Positions 11,150 through 20,168 of a DNA stretch of 64,000 bases are shown here, piece by piece. How positions within the stretch are numbered: the stretch's first letter is position 1; each line of letters opens with the position of its first letter. The notes under the pieces were generated by a model that saw only the letters and a list, made by a program, of their open reading frames with translations, was not told where the DNA came from and made no database searches. The stretch is from Pyrococcus horikoshii OT3. GTDB taxonomy: Archaea > Methanobacteriota_B > Thermococci > Thermococcales > Thermococcaceae. The stretch is taken from positions 1,350,662 to 1,414,661 of the forward strand of contig NC_000961.1 in assembly GCF_000011105.1 (NCBI RefSeq), given 5' to 3'. Position numbers and translations under genes: made by a program.

Positions 11150-11662
11150 ATGAAGGTCGGTATAATGAGCGATACCCATGACAATCTCTCGGCCATAAGA
11201 TTGGCCGTTGAGTTCTTTAATAGAGAAGGCGTAAACCTCGTTCTTCATGCCGGTGACTTCGTGGCCCCATTTGTGGCCAAGGAGCTGTCAAACCTTAAGG
11301 CACCCCTTAAAGGTGTTTTTGGAAACAATGATGGAGAAAGAGAAGGTCTAAGAGAGAAACTTGGAATAAAAGATGATATACTAACGTTAAACCTTGATGG
11401 CCTTAAGGTTGTAATGCTCCATGGAACTGATGAGAGGGTTGTTGAAGCCTTCGCTAAAAGCCAGCTTTATGACATCGTGATAAGGGGGCACACCCATAAA
11501 TATGGGATACAAGAAGTTGGAAGAACCATAGTAGTTAATCCTGGGGAGGTCTGTGGGTATTTAACGGGCATTAAGAGCGTTGCACTGCTAAATACAACAG
11601 AGAGAGAAGTTAGAATAATAAATTTGAAAACAGGAGAAATCCTTGGAATAATAAGCCTCTAA
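11150..11662 (+). CDS. YfcE/MJ0936-type metallophosphoesterase
   Basis: This calcineurin-like phosphoesterase of 170 residues carries the full two-metal signature: SDTHDN (7-12), HAGDF, GNND, and GHTH near residue 115. Small archaeal members hydrolyse phosphodiesters such as bis-p-nitrophenyl phosphate and 2',3'-cyclic nucleotides; the native substrate is not established. Given its position directly behind rtcA, an RNA-end related substrate is a reasonable guess. GGAGGGTG precedes the ATG at 11150; the in-frame GTG at 11144 lies within that site. Its stop codon overlaps the convergent permease gene by four bases. Confidence 0.92.
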   Translation: MKVGIMSDTHDNLSAIRLAVEFFNREGVNLVLHAGDFVAPFVAKELSNLKAPLKGVFGNNDGEREGLREKLGIKDDILTLNLDGLKVVMLHGTDERVVEAFAKSQLYDIVIRGHTHKYGIQEVGRTIVVNPGEVCGYLTGIKSVALLNTTEREVRIINLKTGEILGIISL

Positions 11663-12921
11663 CTCCTTCTTTTTAATTTTAGCCTTGCGGTTAGTAATTT
11701 TTCGCTTGAAAAGAGCCTTGCTGTTACGTAAAGGGTGAGCAGAGATATCAGGGTCAAGTATATTATGCTCCTGAGCATAACCTCATACTCCCCGAAAAGC
11801 ATGGCCCTAGAGGCTATAACTGGATGGCTAAATGGAATCGCATAGAGAGTGTACCTAACTAGAGGAGGTATCGACTGAAGGTCAACTACCATGAATGCAA
11901 AGGTCGGGAAGAGCAACGGCATCATTACCATGCTAACTAAGGTATTGGCACTTTTCGTATCCTCAGCAAAAACTCCAAGGAGCATGGCCAAAGCTATTGC
12001 AAACACTATTGTAAGGAACATTATTATCGCGAAGAGAGCATAGGACCTTGGCTCGATCTTTATTCCTATCTCGCTGAGATTTATGTTCATCTCGGTAAAG
12101 CTCGAAAAGTACTTTCTCATTCCTATCATATAAGATATTGCAGCTATCAACCCCATTATCCCAGCCCCTATCATCTTCCCGGCAACTATTGACGTCCTGG
12201 AAACAGGCAAAGTTAGGAGGGTCTCTAGGGTTTTGTTCTCCTTTTCGCTTGCCACACTACTTGCAGCCATCTGAGAAACGAAGGTGAACATTATGAATAC
12301 CACTATTGGAATTGAAAATGCCTGCGATGCTAAAATTCCTGAAACAATTGAGGGAGGTAAGTTCACAATTCTACCCTTAACTACCGAATATCCCTTAACT
12401 TCTATTGGATGAAGGACTGCCTCAGGATTCTCAAAGTTGTTTTTGATTTTTAACTTGGCCAACTCTTCGCCTATTATGTTGACAACGGCATTTATCCTTG
12501 ACTCACTTATGCTCTCTTTCATTCCTAAGCTTAGCCCGGTGAAGATTCCATAAACATCGATAACGGCCTTTTCGTTCTCCTCTATGCTTTTTGAGAAGTT
12601 CCTTGGTATAACTACGAGAACATTATACTTCTTTTCCTGAGCTATCTTAAGAGCTTCTTCAATGCTCTCTGCCTCTATCGTAATCACCGTAACGTTGGGA
12701 GTTAACTTAAGCCCCTTTATTATAAGCTTAGCATATGCTCCCTCATCGAAGTTCGCTATTACAACGCTTGTCTCTTTCTTGGCCTCCTCCATTCCAATCT
12801 GTATCATCTGACCCAGGGCGGGATAAAGGATTAGGGGTACTATTATTATTCCCACTATTACCCCTCTATCCCTGAGCATGTCTCTAAGTTCCTTCATGAG
12901 GATAACCATGAAGTCAGACAT
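11659..12921 (-). CDS. ABC-2 type transporter permease (NatB-like)
   Basis: A 420-residue membrane protein has one membrane helix near the N-terminus (GVIVGIIIVPLILYPALG), a ~150-residue extracytoplasmic region, and about five to six C-terminal helices, the layout of ABC-2 exporters such as NatB. The segment SSVASEKENKTLETLLTLPVSR before the second helix group is characteristic. It partners the ATPase encoded just upstream. I place the start at the ATG at 12921, which overlaps the ATPase stop by eight bases; an in-frame ATG at 12909 (MVILMKEL) is also possible. The exported substrate is unknown; sodium or lipid is speculation. Confidence 0.88.
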   Translation of the reverse strand: MSDFMVILMKELRDMLRDRGVIVGIIIVPLILYPALGQMIQIGMEEAKKETSVVIANFDEGAYAKLIIKGLKLTPNVTVITIEAESIEEALKIAQEKKYNVLVVIPRNFSKSIEENEKAVIDVYGIFTGLSLGMKESISESRINAVVNIIGEELAKLKIKNNFENPEAVLHPIEVKGYSVVKGRIVNLPPSIVSGILASQAFSIPIVVFIMFTFVSQMAASSVASEKENKTLETLLTLPVSRTSIVAGKMIGAGIMGLIAAISYMIGMRKYFSSFTEMNINLSEIGIKIEPRSYALFAIIMFLTIVFAIALAMLLGVFAEDTKSANTLVSMVMMPLLFPTFAFMVVDLQSIPPLVRYTLYAIPFSHPVIASRAMLFGEYEVMLRSIIYLTLISLLTLYVTARLFSSEKLLTARLKLKRRS

Positions 12922-13639
12922 TCTTAACAGCCTCCATAAAGACTTCTTCAAGATTTTCCGCCTTATGTTTCTCCTTAAGTTCGTGAGGAGAGCCAACTTC
13001 AACTATCTTACCCTTGTGAATTAGAGCAACCCTATCGCAGAGGTACTCGACTTCAAGCATATTGTGACTTGAGATGAGGAAGGTAACCCCCTCCTTCGAG
13101 AACTCTCTAATTATCCTCCTTATTTCAAAGGCGTTCATTATGTCAAGACCGCTCGTAGGTTCATCAAGAATTGCAAGTTTGGGCTTAACCATTAGAGCTC
13201 TGGCAAGGAGCAACCTCCTTACCATTCCCTTTGAGTAGGTAGAGATCTTATCCCTTAACCTATCTCCTAATCCACTGAGCTCGATCCCAAGCTTCAACAT
13301 CTTTTCAGCTTTTCTTGAATCTTTAGCGTAGAGTTTAGCCATAAACTTTAGGTATTCCAAGCCTGTAAGCCTTTTATAAGCTCCTGCCTCTTCTGGGAGG
13401 TAACTTATAAGCTTCCTAACTTCATCTGCTTCCTTAACTACATCAAATCCAAAAACCTCTGCTTTTCCACCCGTTGGCCTCAAGAGGGTGGCCAGTATCT
13501 TAAGGGTAGTGCTCTTACCCGCACCGTTTGGGCCAATCAATCCAAATATCTCACCTTCCTCTATGGAAAAGGTAATTCCCCTGAGTGCTTTCACCTTTCC
13601 ATAATCTTTCTCAAGGTTAACAACGTTAACCGCAACCAA
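12914..13639 (-). CDS. ABC transporter ATP-binding protein (NatA-like)
   Basis: The 241-residue nucleotide-binding subunit has Walker A GPNGAGKS (36-43), Walker B LAILDEP near 155-161, and the switch histidine in ISSHN. The signature region reads YSKGM rather than LSGGQ, a common variant in ABC-2 exporters. The start codon is TTG at 13639, supported by GGAGGTGAAA directly upstream. It sits between a small membrane protein and the permease and overlaps the permease gene. The three probably form one operon transcribed leftward. Confidence 0.92.
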   Translation of the reverse strand: MVAVNVVNLEKDYGKVKALRGITFSIEEGEIFGLIGPNGAGKSTTLKILATLLRPTGGKAEVFGFDVVKEADEVRKLISYLPEEAGAYKRLTGLEYLKFMAKLYAKDSRKAEKMLKLGIELSGLGDRLRDKISTYSKGMVRRLLLARALMVKPKLAILDEPTSGLDIMNAFEIRRIIREFSKEGVTFLISSHNMLEVEYLCDRVALIHKGKIVEVGSPHELKEKHKAENLEEVFMEAVKNV

Positions 13640-13643
13640 GGTT

Positions 13644-13970
13644 TCACCTCCTTAATTTATAAACTACAAGACCCATGCTTCCCAATACGGCCCCCAGGAG
13701 AACTAAAGATGATAAACCCGAGTATCCCCCTATAATAGCTATTCCCACTCCAGTAGAGACCGCCATCCACCCGAGTTTCTCCTTACTACACTGGGCAAGC
13801 AACATCGATCCAAGTAATATAAGGCCGAGCTCTATCGACAAAATTATTGGATTTACCCCAGTACAAACCTCTCCACTTGGAACTACCATGCATGCTAGCC
13901 TTTCTATGGGGGGCTTTACGATACTCATAACCAACCCACTAAGGTATAGAATGATACCTAGCACTTTCAT
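13644..13970 (-). CDS. Small integral membrane protein, 108 aa, ABC-operon leader
   Basis: A hydrophobic protein has about four predicted membrane helices: residues ~3-18, ~45-62, ~67-82 and ~85-103. A loop contains two cysteines (ACMVVPSGEVC). I do not recognise the family. GAGGAGG lies just upstream of the ATG at 13970, so the longer in-frame reading back to 14045 is rejected. It ends four bases before the ABC ATPase start, suggesting an accessory role in or with that exporter. Confidence 0.75.
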   Translation of the reverse strand: MKVLGIILYLSGLVMSIVKPPIERLACMVVPSGEVCTGVNPIILSIELGLILLGSMLLAQCSKEKLGWMAVSTGVGIAIIGGYSGLSSLVLLGAVLGSMGLVVYKLRR

Positions 13971-14068
13971 CTTAATCCTCCTCGTAAATGAACATGTCTC
14001 CAAACTCCCGCATGTAAAGTTTCCTTTATGTAGAGTAAACTTCATATTTAAAAGCTTTCCTAATTTAA

Positions 14069-15325
14069 TTATTTTAAGAAATTAAGGATTGATGTTTGCT
14101 TAGGCTTTATGCTTTCCTCCCTAAGGTTTATGCTTAAAGACTCAAGATTTTCAATTTTAGCATTTTTCAGCTCATCGGGCAACTTTATTTCCCCGTACTT
14201 TCCCCCACCCCCAGGAATAATAATGAGCTTTCCATTCCTATATGCCCAAATTGCCTTGGCAACCTCTTCATGAACTTTAGCTAATTCCTCTATTGGAACG
14301 TCAACTAGAACCGCTATTTCACTACCAAACTCTCTAACGAATCTCTTCCAAATTCTCCTTACGGATTTACTCTCTATTCCCTTATTGATGGACATTCCTA
14401 TTATCTCTGCTAATGGGGCAAGCCTAAGGTAAGGAGGTCTATCCTTAGGTCTTTCATTAGTATCGGCTAGCTCCAGGATCCTATCCCTAACACCTTTCTT
14501 TATTGTCCCTCCACATTTCGGGCACTTCCACCTTAACGCTATTGCATCCCTTAGGGAATATTTAGTGTAACATCTAGAGCATGCAGTTAAGTGATACTTA
14601 CCCAATCTAGGATCTAAACCAGCGTTCAGAACGATCTTCCTTCCTCCCCTTCCAGATATAGCTTTCCTAATCTCATCAAAAGTTATATCCTCGACTTTAA
14701 ATCTATTGAACTCCCTTCCAAGTCTGTGAGGGTGTGGAGAGTGAGCATCGGAATTGCTAAGGTAAGGAAGCTTGTGATGAGCCCTTATCATGTCGGCCAT
14801 TTCTGAATCAGCAGATAACCCAAGCTCAAGAAAGTCGACTTTTGCATCTCCGTAAGCTTCCTTAAGCGAGTCATATTCCTTGTAGAGAGAAGTCCAAGGT
14901 GTGAAAGCGTGAGCGGGTCCTATTAAAATCCCCAAATCATTTGCAATCTCCGCTATCTCCTGGGCCGAGAGAGAAATGTGAGGCCTACCTTCAACTTCAA
15001 GATCCTGAGAATATTTAGTTAAGATCTCTCTAAGCTCATGAACTTGTTCAATGCTTGGGAATATTAGGAGATGATGAACCCTTCTATCATCCTCAACCTC
15101 GGCCGTAAGCAAAAATCTTACGCCCTTTATTTCGAAGGTTCCCTCATCAACTTTTTCACCATATTTTAGCAGCTCTTCTTCCCATTTTGGATTCAATATA
15201 TCACCACTTCCGACGAGTCCAAGCCCCTTAAGCTTAGCGTTCTCGGCTATTATTGGAAATACCATAAGCTTGGAAACCGCTTTAGAGTAGTGAGAATGTA
15301 TGTGCAGATCCCCATCCACAAACAT
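14069..15325 (-). CDS. endoQ: Endonuclease Q (PHP-domain DNA repair endonuclease)
   Basis: EndoQ cuts DNA 5' to deaminated bases (hypoxanthine, uracil, xanthine) and abasic sites, an activity described in Thermococcales. The 418 residues contain a PHP metal-binding domain (DLHIHSHYS at 6-13; further His/Glu/Asp at HH84-85, H139, and NSDAH at 191-195), a C4 zinc module (Cys249, Cys252, Cys268, Cys271) and a C-terminal helical region. The last residues KQTSILNFLK match a PCNA-interacting PIP box (Gln410, Ile413, Phe416, Leu417), which would tie it to the sliding clamp. It is divergent from archease. Confidence 0.9.
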   Translation of the reverse strand: MFVDGDLHIHSHYSKAVSKLMVFPIIAENAKLKGLGLVGSGDILNPKWEEELLKYGEKVDEGTFEIKGVRFLLTAEVEDDRRVHHLLIFPSIEQVHELREILTKYSQDLEVEGRPHISLSAQEIAEIANDLGILIGPAHAFTPWTSLYKEYDSLKEAYGDAKVDFLELGLSADSEMADMIRAHHKLPYLSNSDAHSPHPHRLGREFNRFKVEDITFDEIRKAISGRGGRKIVLNAGLDPRLGKYHLTACSRCYTKYSLRDAIALRWKCPKCGGTIKKGVRDRILELADTNERPKDRPPYLRLAPLAEIIGMSINKGIESKSVRRIWKRFVREFGSEIAVLVDVPIEELAKVHEEVAKAIWAYRNGKLIIIPGGGGKYGEIKLPDELKNAKIENLESLSINLREESIKPKQTSILNFLK

Positions 15326-15384
15326 GCTCTCTTTTAGGATAGTTGTTTTTAAAAGATCTCGCTTAAAGTTAGAGGGGTGAGATT

Positions 15385-15813
15385 ATGAAAAAGTGGGAGC
15401 ATTACGAGCACACGGCGGATATAGGAATAAGGGGTTACGGTGATTCCCTGGAAGAAGCCTTTGAGGCCGTGGCAATAGCTTTGTTCGACGTCATGGTCAA
15501 CGTCAATAAAGTTGAAAAGAAGGAAGTTAGGGAGATTGAAGTTGAAGCTGAAGATTTGGAAGCACTATTATATAGCTTCCTTGAAGAGCTACTAGTAATT
15601 CACGACATCGAAGGGTTAGTTTTCAGGGATTTTGAGGTAAAGATAGAGAGGGTCAATGGAAAGTACAGGCTTAGAGCAAAAGCCTATGGGGAAAAGTTAG
15701 ATCTTAAGAAACATGAACCAAAGGAAGAAGTTAAGGCCATAACATACCATGATATGAAAATAGAGAGGTTACCCAATGGAAAGTGGATGGCCCAGCTTGT
15801 TCCAGACATATGA
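15385..15813 (+). CDS. Archease
   Basis: The 142-residue archease has the N-terminal [11 protein letters not shown] motif (9-19), the acidic metal-binding residues of the family and the C-terminal [19 protein letters not shown] strand, including the terminal metal-ligand region. Archease activates the RNA ligase RtcB. In P. abyssi it was also reported to prevent aggregation and improve specificity of the tRNA m5C methyltransferase encoded next door. That same neighbour follows here nine bases downstream, so co-expression is likely. RtcB itself is not in the window, although rtcA is 4 kb away. Confidence 0.95.
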
Positions 15814-15822
15814 GGTGGTTCG

Positions 15823-16761
15823 ATGGATTATAAGGAGGAGCTAGCTAAGATAAATAGGAAGTTAGTAGAGAGGTACTCGAAGCTAGATGATAGTGAAGAT
15901 TTCTGGGCCTATCTATATAAACCGCTGAGGCCAAGCATAAGGATAAACACCCTCAAAGGAAAATTAAATGAAATAAAAAAACTCCTAGAGGAAAAGTTTG
16001 AACTCGAGAGGATTCCATGGACGAAGGGAGAGGGATTCTACATAAACTCTTATAGCGTTAATTACGGGGAACTAATCGAATATTCCCTCGGCTTAATAAT
16101 CCCCCAGGAAGCTAGCTCTATGATACCTCCAGTTGTTCTCGACCCAAAGCCAGGAGAGCTGATCCTTGACATGGCCGCGGCCCCAGGAAGTAAAACTACT
16201 CAAATCGCTCAATATATGGAAAATGATGGGTGCATAATTGCAAACGATGCAAAGAGAGATAGGGCAAACATCCTAATAGCGAACTTAACTAGGGCAGGAG
16301 TTTTGATAGCAAAGGTTACGGTAAGGGATGGTGCGCATTACGCTAAATATGAGGACACTTTTGACAGGATTCTCCTCGATGCCCCATGCTCTTCAGTGGG
16401 GATGATCAGAAAAAACTTTAAATTTGCAAAGACTTGGAGCCTCGGCAAAGTTTACTATCACTCAAGGCTACAGAAAAAGCTCATACTTGCAGCTTACAGG
16501 GCTTTAAAACCAGGGGGAGTACTAGTATATTCAACGTGCACCGTGGATCCTCTAGAAAATGAGGAAGTCGTCGATTATCTCCTTCAAAAAACAGATGCAA
16601 AGCTTAAAAAGATAAACCTACCGATAAAAAGTACAGAACCAGTTCTAGAATGGGAAGGGAGAAGATATTCGGAGGAACTTAAGAAAACGATCAGAATTCA
16701 TCCCCAAGATAACGACACCGAGGCCTTTTATATAGCTAAGATCATTAAGCCGAAAAGGTGA
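15823..16761 (+). CDS. trm4: tRNA (cytosine-5-)-methyltransferase, Trm4/NSUN family
   Basis: This SAM-dependent RNA m5C methyltransferase of 312 residues has an N-terminal helical/PUA-less cap, the SAM-binding motif LDMAAAPGSKTTQIA (115-129), motif IV DAPCSS (Cys189, product release) and motif VI STCTV (Cys239, nucleophile). The archaeal orthologue next to archease methylates several tRNA cytosines. It is translationally linked to the following small gene through an overlapping stop/ribosome binding site. The assignment to tRNA rather than rRNA rests on the archease linkage. Confidence 0.93.
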   Translation: MDYKEELAKINRKLVERYSKLDDSEDFWAYLYKPLRPSIRINTLKGKLNEIKKLLEEKFELERIPWTKGEGFYINSYSVNYGELIEYSLGLIIPQEASSMIPPVVLDPKPGELILDMAAAPGSKTTQIAQYMENDGCIIANDAKRDRANILIANLTRAGVLIAKVTVRDGAHYAKYEDTFDRILLDAPCSSVGMIRKNFKFAKTWSLGKVYYHSRLQKKLILAAYRALKPGGVLVYSTCTVDPLENEEVVDYLLQKTDAKLKKINLPIKSTEPVLEWEGRRYSEELKKTIRIHPQDNDTEAFYIAKIIKPKR

Positions 16762-16766
16762 ATGCC

Positions 16767-17018
16767 ATGCTAGTGAAAAAGAAGGGAGTATTTACGGAGG
16801 AAGATGCCCTTAAGGTCATCGAAATGGTAAGTAAGAAGATGGAAAAAGAGATAATAGTCATGGCCTATAAGGTTACAGATGCTGCGAAGAGGAGACTATG
16901 GGACTATCAAAGGGCTATTTCCTTAATGTCAGATTTAACAGGAGAGAAAAGGGAGATAAGGGTTGAGATCCTGGAGGGATACGTGAGCGATAAGGTGAAG
17001 GGAATAGAGCTCAAGTAG
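16767..17018 (+). CDS. Conserved small protein, 83 aa
   Basis: A small basic alpha/beta protein beginning [21 protein letters not shown], with no recognisable catalytic motif. AGGTG overlapping the stop of the methyltransferase gene serves the ATG at 16767; a GTG at 16758 lies within that site. As the third gene of the archease-trm4 operon it may take part in tRNA modification, but that is only context. It overlaps the convergent truD gene by eight bases. Family not recognised. Confidence 0.75.
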
Positions 17019-18240
17019 GTTTTATTATCTCCCTCAAAACGCTTGTAGCGTAAACCCCCTTCGGGAGGAAAAACTTAAACAAAACATCCCTTCCCTCAGT
17101 TTTGTATCTGAATCCCCTAGGTTTTATCAACAATTCCCTCCTCCCTCCAGGCTCCCTCATTGGCTTTGGCAACCTCTTAAAGTTCTCTAAGCTTACTCCA
17201 GCTTCCTCCAATATTTCATCCTCTAATCTTCCTGGGATCCCATGAGATCTCCTATAGGAATATCCAAATATTGGACCAGAAACCATTGCTTCTCCCTGCA
17301 TTATTTTTTCATTGACAAAGTCTAAATTTGATTCTGTAACTCTATACGTCCTATCCCTTAGCGGAATCCCCTTCTTAACTTGAACAACTATATCCCCAGG
17401 AAGTGCCTCGTTTAGCGGAAATCCTTCTTCGATTCTCCTTGAGATGTAGAGGTTAAAGAGGTAAGACTGAAATGCGTGGATAAATATCCTGAGTATTGGC
17501 CTCGGGAGGGCTAAGAAGGATCTCTTCCAGCTCCCAGTTTCCCTGTATTTATAGAGCATTGCCCTCTCATATCTCAAAAACTTTGGAAACTCTTCTAAGG
17601 CTAGATCAACGTTCTTAGTTTCCAGGAATTTTTTCCTGGCTTCATCACCTTCCATCCCATTTCCAGGGTAACCCAGGAAGACCTCAGCTGCTTCTTCATA
17701 TTTTCCCAGGAGGAGTAACTTGCCAACTATGTGATTAACGCTCCTCTTTTCTCCAAACCTTTGAATACCAAAATAATTGGGAAACCCTCCTTTTTCCTTG
17801 GCCTCCTTTAAAATGTTTGGCAAGAGCTCCGGAGTAGTATCTCTAACCCTTATCTTAAAAAAATTGCCTAAAAGGAGACCAAGCTTCAACGGCCTTCCAT
17901 ACCCTACGAACCTTAAGGTTACATCTTTAATTGCAACGTTTTCTAGGTCAACTTCCCTGCATATGCTTATGTATTGATAGGTGACAGCATGCCTATCCTT
18001 GGTTCCGGCGAAACCTATTTCAGAGTAGTGAATTCCAATCCTCTTCGCAATCTCCTTTATTGCGGCCATCGTTTCCCAGTTCTTCTTCTTAAGGAGATAT
18101 ATCCTGCACCTTCCTCCCCTAAAGATTGACTTTGGAATTACCTCCTTTACGATAAAATCTTCAGGATACACTTTTATTTTCCCACCTATCCCAGGAGATG
18201 ATGTTAAATACCGAAGGTTCCTTAAAGGATCCTCTAGCAT
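17011..18240 (-). CDS. truD: tRNA pseudouridine synthase D (TruD/Pus7 family)
   Basis: The 409-residue protein has the TruD catalytic motif [14 protein letters not shown] (77-90, catalytic Asp82) and the following IQRFGEKR element. It has the large insertion typical of archaeal and eukaryotic Pus7-type enzymes compared with ~350 residues in bacteria. Members modify U13 in tRNA, and archaeal forms can also modify U35 of pre-tRNA-Tyr. It is ten bases downstream of pth2 on the minus strand, so the two may be co-transcribed. Confidence 0.95.
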
Positions 18241-18250
18241 TTTAAATCTC

Positions 18251-18607
18251 CTAGAGCAACTTTAAGTTCCCTGTAACTTTATCAACGATCTCTTCAGGGG
18301 CGGGGCCAACTGCTAATACCGTCACGGTTCCTGGGGGTATCTCAGTCAATCCCGCATCCCTTATAAGAGCATTGGGAAGCCCAAGCTTCTCAGCCTCGGC
18401 CTTTAGTTTAAATAACTCTTCCTCGCTTTCAACTTTAACGACTACCTTTTTCTGGCCCTCCCTAAACCAGGCTTCAAACCATTCCCTTTTCTTTTTATAG
18501 GCTTCAAAAGCCGCGGTAACTGCTCCATGAGCCACCTGAGCGGCCAGCTTCCCCTTGCTCAGCTTTAGGTCAGCTCTAGCTACGATAACTTGCTTGTACT
18601 TAAACAT
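18251..18607 (-). CDS. pth2: Peptidyl-tRNA hydrolase 2
   Basis: Pth2 recycles peptidyl-tRNA released from stalled ribosomes. The 118-residue protein carries the family core [15 protein letters not shown] (residues 15-29), the Asp in [12 protein letters not shown] and the closing TVLAVGPAP segment. AGGTGAT just upstream supports the ATG at 18607; an in-frame GTG at 18616 would give 121 residues but lies within that site. It follows the universal stress gene without a gap and precedes truD. Confidence 0.94.
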
Positions 18608-18616
18608 TTTAATCAC

Positions 18617-19243
18617 CTAATCGCATGGAATTAAGAGAGTTGGAAGCCTACAATCCCTGATCACCCTTTCAGCTGTGCTACCCAAGAGTAATTCCTTTAG
18701 AATGCTCTTACCCTTCTTCCCTATAACTACAAGGGTAGCGACATTATTAATTGCGGCCCCTATTATTCCCCTGGAGGCTATCCCGGCCTGTATCTCAACT
18801 TTAATTTTCCAGGGGAGAAGCTTACCGTACTCAGATAACGCCTTTTTAGCATTGTTTATATTAGCTTCCAGCTCCTCAACTTTTCCGTAATCAACAACGT
18901 GAAATAGGATAGCCTCTTTAACCTCTGGTAAGTTCCTAATATTTTTTATGATCTTTTCAGAACACTCTGAAAGATCCAGTGCAACAAGAGGTCTCTCAAA
19001 TATGTTTGAGCATTCCTGAAGGGATTTAATCTTCCCATCTTCAACTTCGTACCTCAAGATCAACACGGGTTTACGAGTTATCCTGGCCAGATTTGAAGCT
19101 GTACTACCCAAGAGCATTTGCCTTAAGATGTTCTGCCCTTTGGATGGGATAACTATTAAGTTGACATTTTCCTCTTTTGCTACTTCGGATATCTCTAGCG
19201 ATGGGATACCAATCCTAACTACTGTCTCTACATTAATCCCCAT
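18617..19243 (-). CDS. Universal stress protein, larger 3' part of a frameshifted two-domain gene
   Basis: This 208-residue reading starts MGINVETVVRIG, in the middle of a first UspA domain, and continues through a second complete UspA domain. Domain 2 has the ATP-binding G-x2-G-x9-GST motif (GKKGKSILKELLLGST). Domain 1 has SKGQNILRQMLLGST with Pro where the first Gly is expected. The missing first ~75 residues are encoded just upstream in a different frame with a 16-base overlap. The segment is either the second half of a broken gene or the result of a sequence error. As a free-standing protein it would lack the first strands and helix of domain 1. Confidence 0.8.
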   Translation of the reverse strand: MGINVETVVRIGIPSLEISEVAKEENVNLIVIPSKGQNILRQMLLGSTASNLARITRKPVLILRYEVEDGKIKSLQECSNIFERPLVALDLSECSEKIIKNIRNLPEVKEAILFHVVDYGKVEELEANINNAKKALSEYGKLLPWKIKVEIQAGIASRGIIGAAINNVATLVVIGKKGKSILKELLLGSTAERVIRDCRLPTLLIPCD

Positions 19244-19458
19244 CTCTCGGATAAAATTAGTAACCTATCGAGATCCCTCTTATCAACTTCCATTAAGGCT
19301 GGGGCCTCTATGTTAACCATAGTTATATCAACGACATGAAGGAGGATTAACTTACTATCCTCTCCAAAAGTGGATACAATTTTTGGGATACATTCCAAGA
19401 GGGCTTTTTTAGATACTTCAGAAAAATCCGTAGGATAGAGTATCGTTACCATTTGCAT
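19228..19458 (-). pseudogene. Universal stress protein, 5' part of the frameshifted gene
   Basis: The 76-residue reading MQMVTILYPTDFSEVSKKAL... is the N-terminal half of a UspA fold: the ILYPTDFS strand with its Asp, the first helix and the LILLHVVD second strand. It terminates at 19228 after LSERWGLM. One-base frame correction around 19240 joins it to the downstream reading (MGINVETVV) and restores a ~280-residue tandem Usp protein. Because the promoter and start are on this fragment, the original gene ran from 19458 to 18617. Whether the break is biological or a sequencing error cannot be decided here. Confidence 0.75.
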
Positions 19459-19483
19459 CCCCGTATAGAATTGAAAAAGAGGG

Positions 19484-19492
19484 GTATATAAG
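19484..19492 (-). promoter_or_regulatory. TATA box of the universal stress gene
   Basis: CTTATATACC on the minus strand lies about 30 bases upstream of the start at 19458, standard archaeal promoter spacing. It sits directly after the S7 gene of the rpo operon, marking an independent transcription unit. Confidence 0.6.
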
Positions 19493-19511
19493 AAGGTTAT
19501 GAAAATCTAAT

Positions 19512-20168
19512 TCAACGTGAGGATTCTGCAATCCTTTCAATTTCAAGTTTCTTGCTATAAGCGTAGCTCTTTGGATCCTTGTTTGCTGCTAGGATTATTT
19601 CCTCAGCTAAAGCCTCAGCGAAGCTCATCTTCGTCCTATAGCACTTAGCTGAAGCTCCAAGGGCAATGTTTCTCAATGCAACGTCAAGCCTCCTCAGTGG
19701 TGAGATATCAACTGCAACGTGATACCTTATACCACCGAACATTACGCTTGTTGTATCCTCTCTTGGAGCTGCATTCTCAATTGCCCACACTAAAACTTGA
19801 ATCGGGTTCTTTCCAGTCCTCTTCTCGATTATCTTAAAAGCCTCCTTAACTACTTCATATGCCCTAACTTTCTTACTATTTAATGACCTGTGCTCCCTTC
19901 TCATGAAGTGTCCAGCAACCTTGTAGTGACTCCCACCACTCCTCATAACCTTATTTATTAGTCTCTCAACTATGTGAACGTTAGCTTTTCCAAAGTGCTT
20001 CTTCGCATGCCTTCCATGGGTGTGAGGCAAAAGCCTTGGCTCAAGGTTTATGTATGGTTTTAGGGAGGGATCCTTAACCTCAACATCTTCAGTGCTCCAT
20101 CTTCCCATTACCTTGATCTCGTGAGGAATAAAGAACCTCTCCTGGAGTGGCTTGGCCACCTCCTTCAC
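19512..20168 (-). CDS. rps7: 30S ribosomal protein S7
   Basis: The 218-residue archaeal S7 has the long archaeal N-terminal extension, the core [13 protein letters not shown]...[24 protein letters not shown], and the C-terminal ending [17 protein letters not shown]. It organises the 3' major domain of 16S rRNA. The GTG at 20168 overlaps the S12 stop (GTGA). It is the last gene of the rpo operon; the EF-1alpha gene that follows S7 in many archaea is absent, and the universal stress gene follows instead. Confidence 0.97.
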   Translation of the reverse strand: MKEVAKPLQERFFIPHEIKVMGRWSTEDVEVKDPSLKPYINLEPRLLPHTHGRHAKKHFGKANVHIVERLINKVMRSGGSHYKVAGHFMRREHRSLNSKKVRAYEVVKEAFKIIEKRTGKNPIQVLVWAIENAAPREDTTSVMFGGIRYHVAVDISPLRRLDVALRNIALGASAKCYRTKMSFAEALAEEIILAANKDPKSYAYSKKLEIERIAESSR

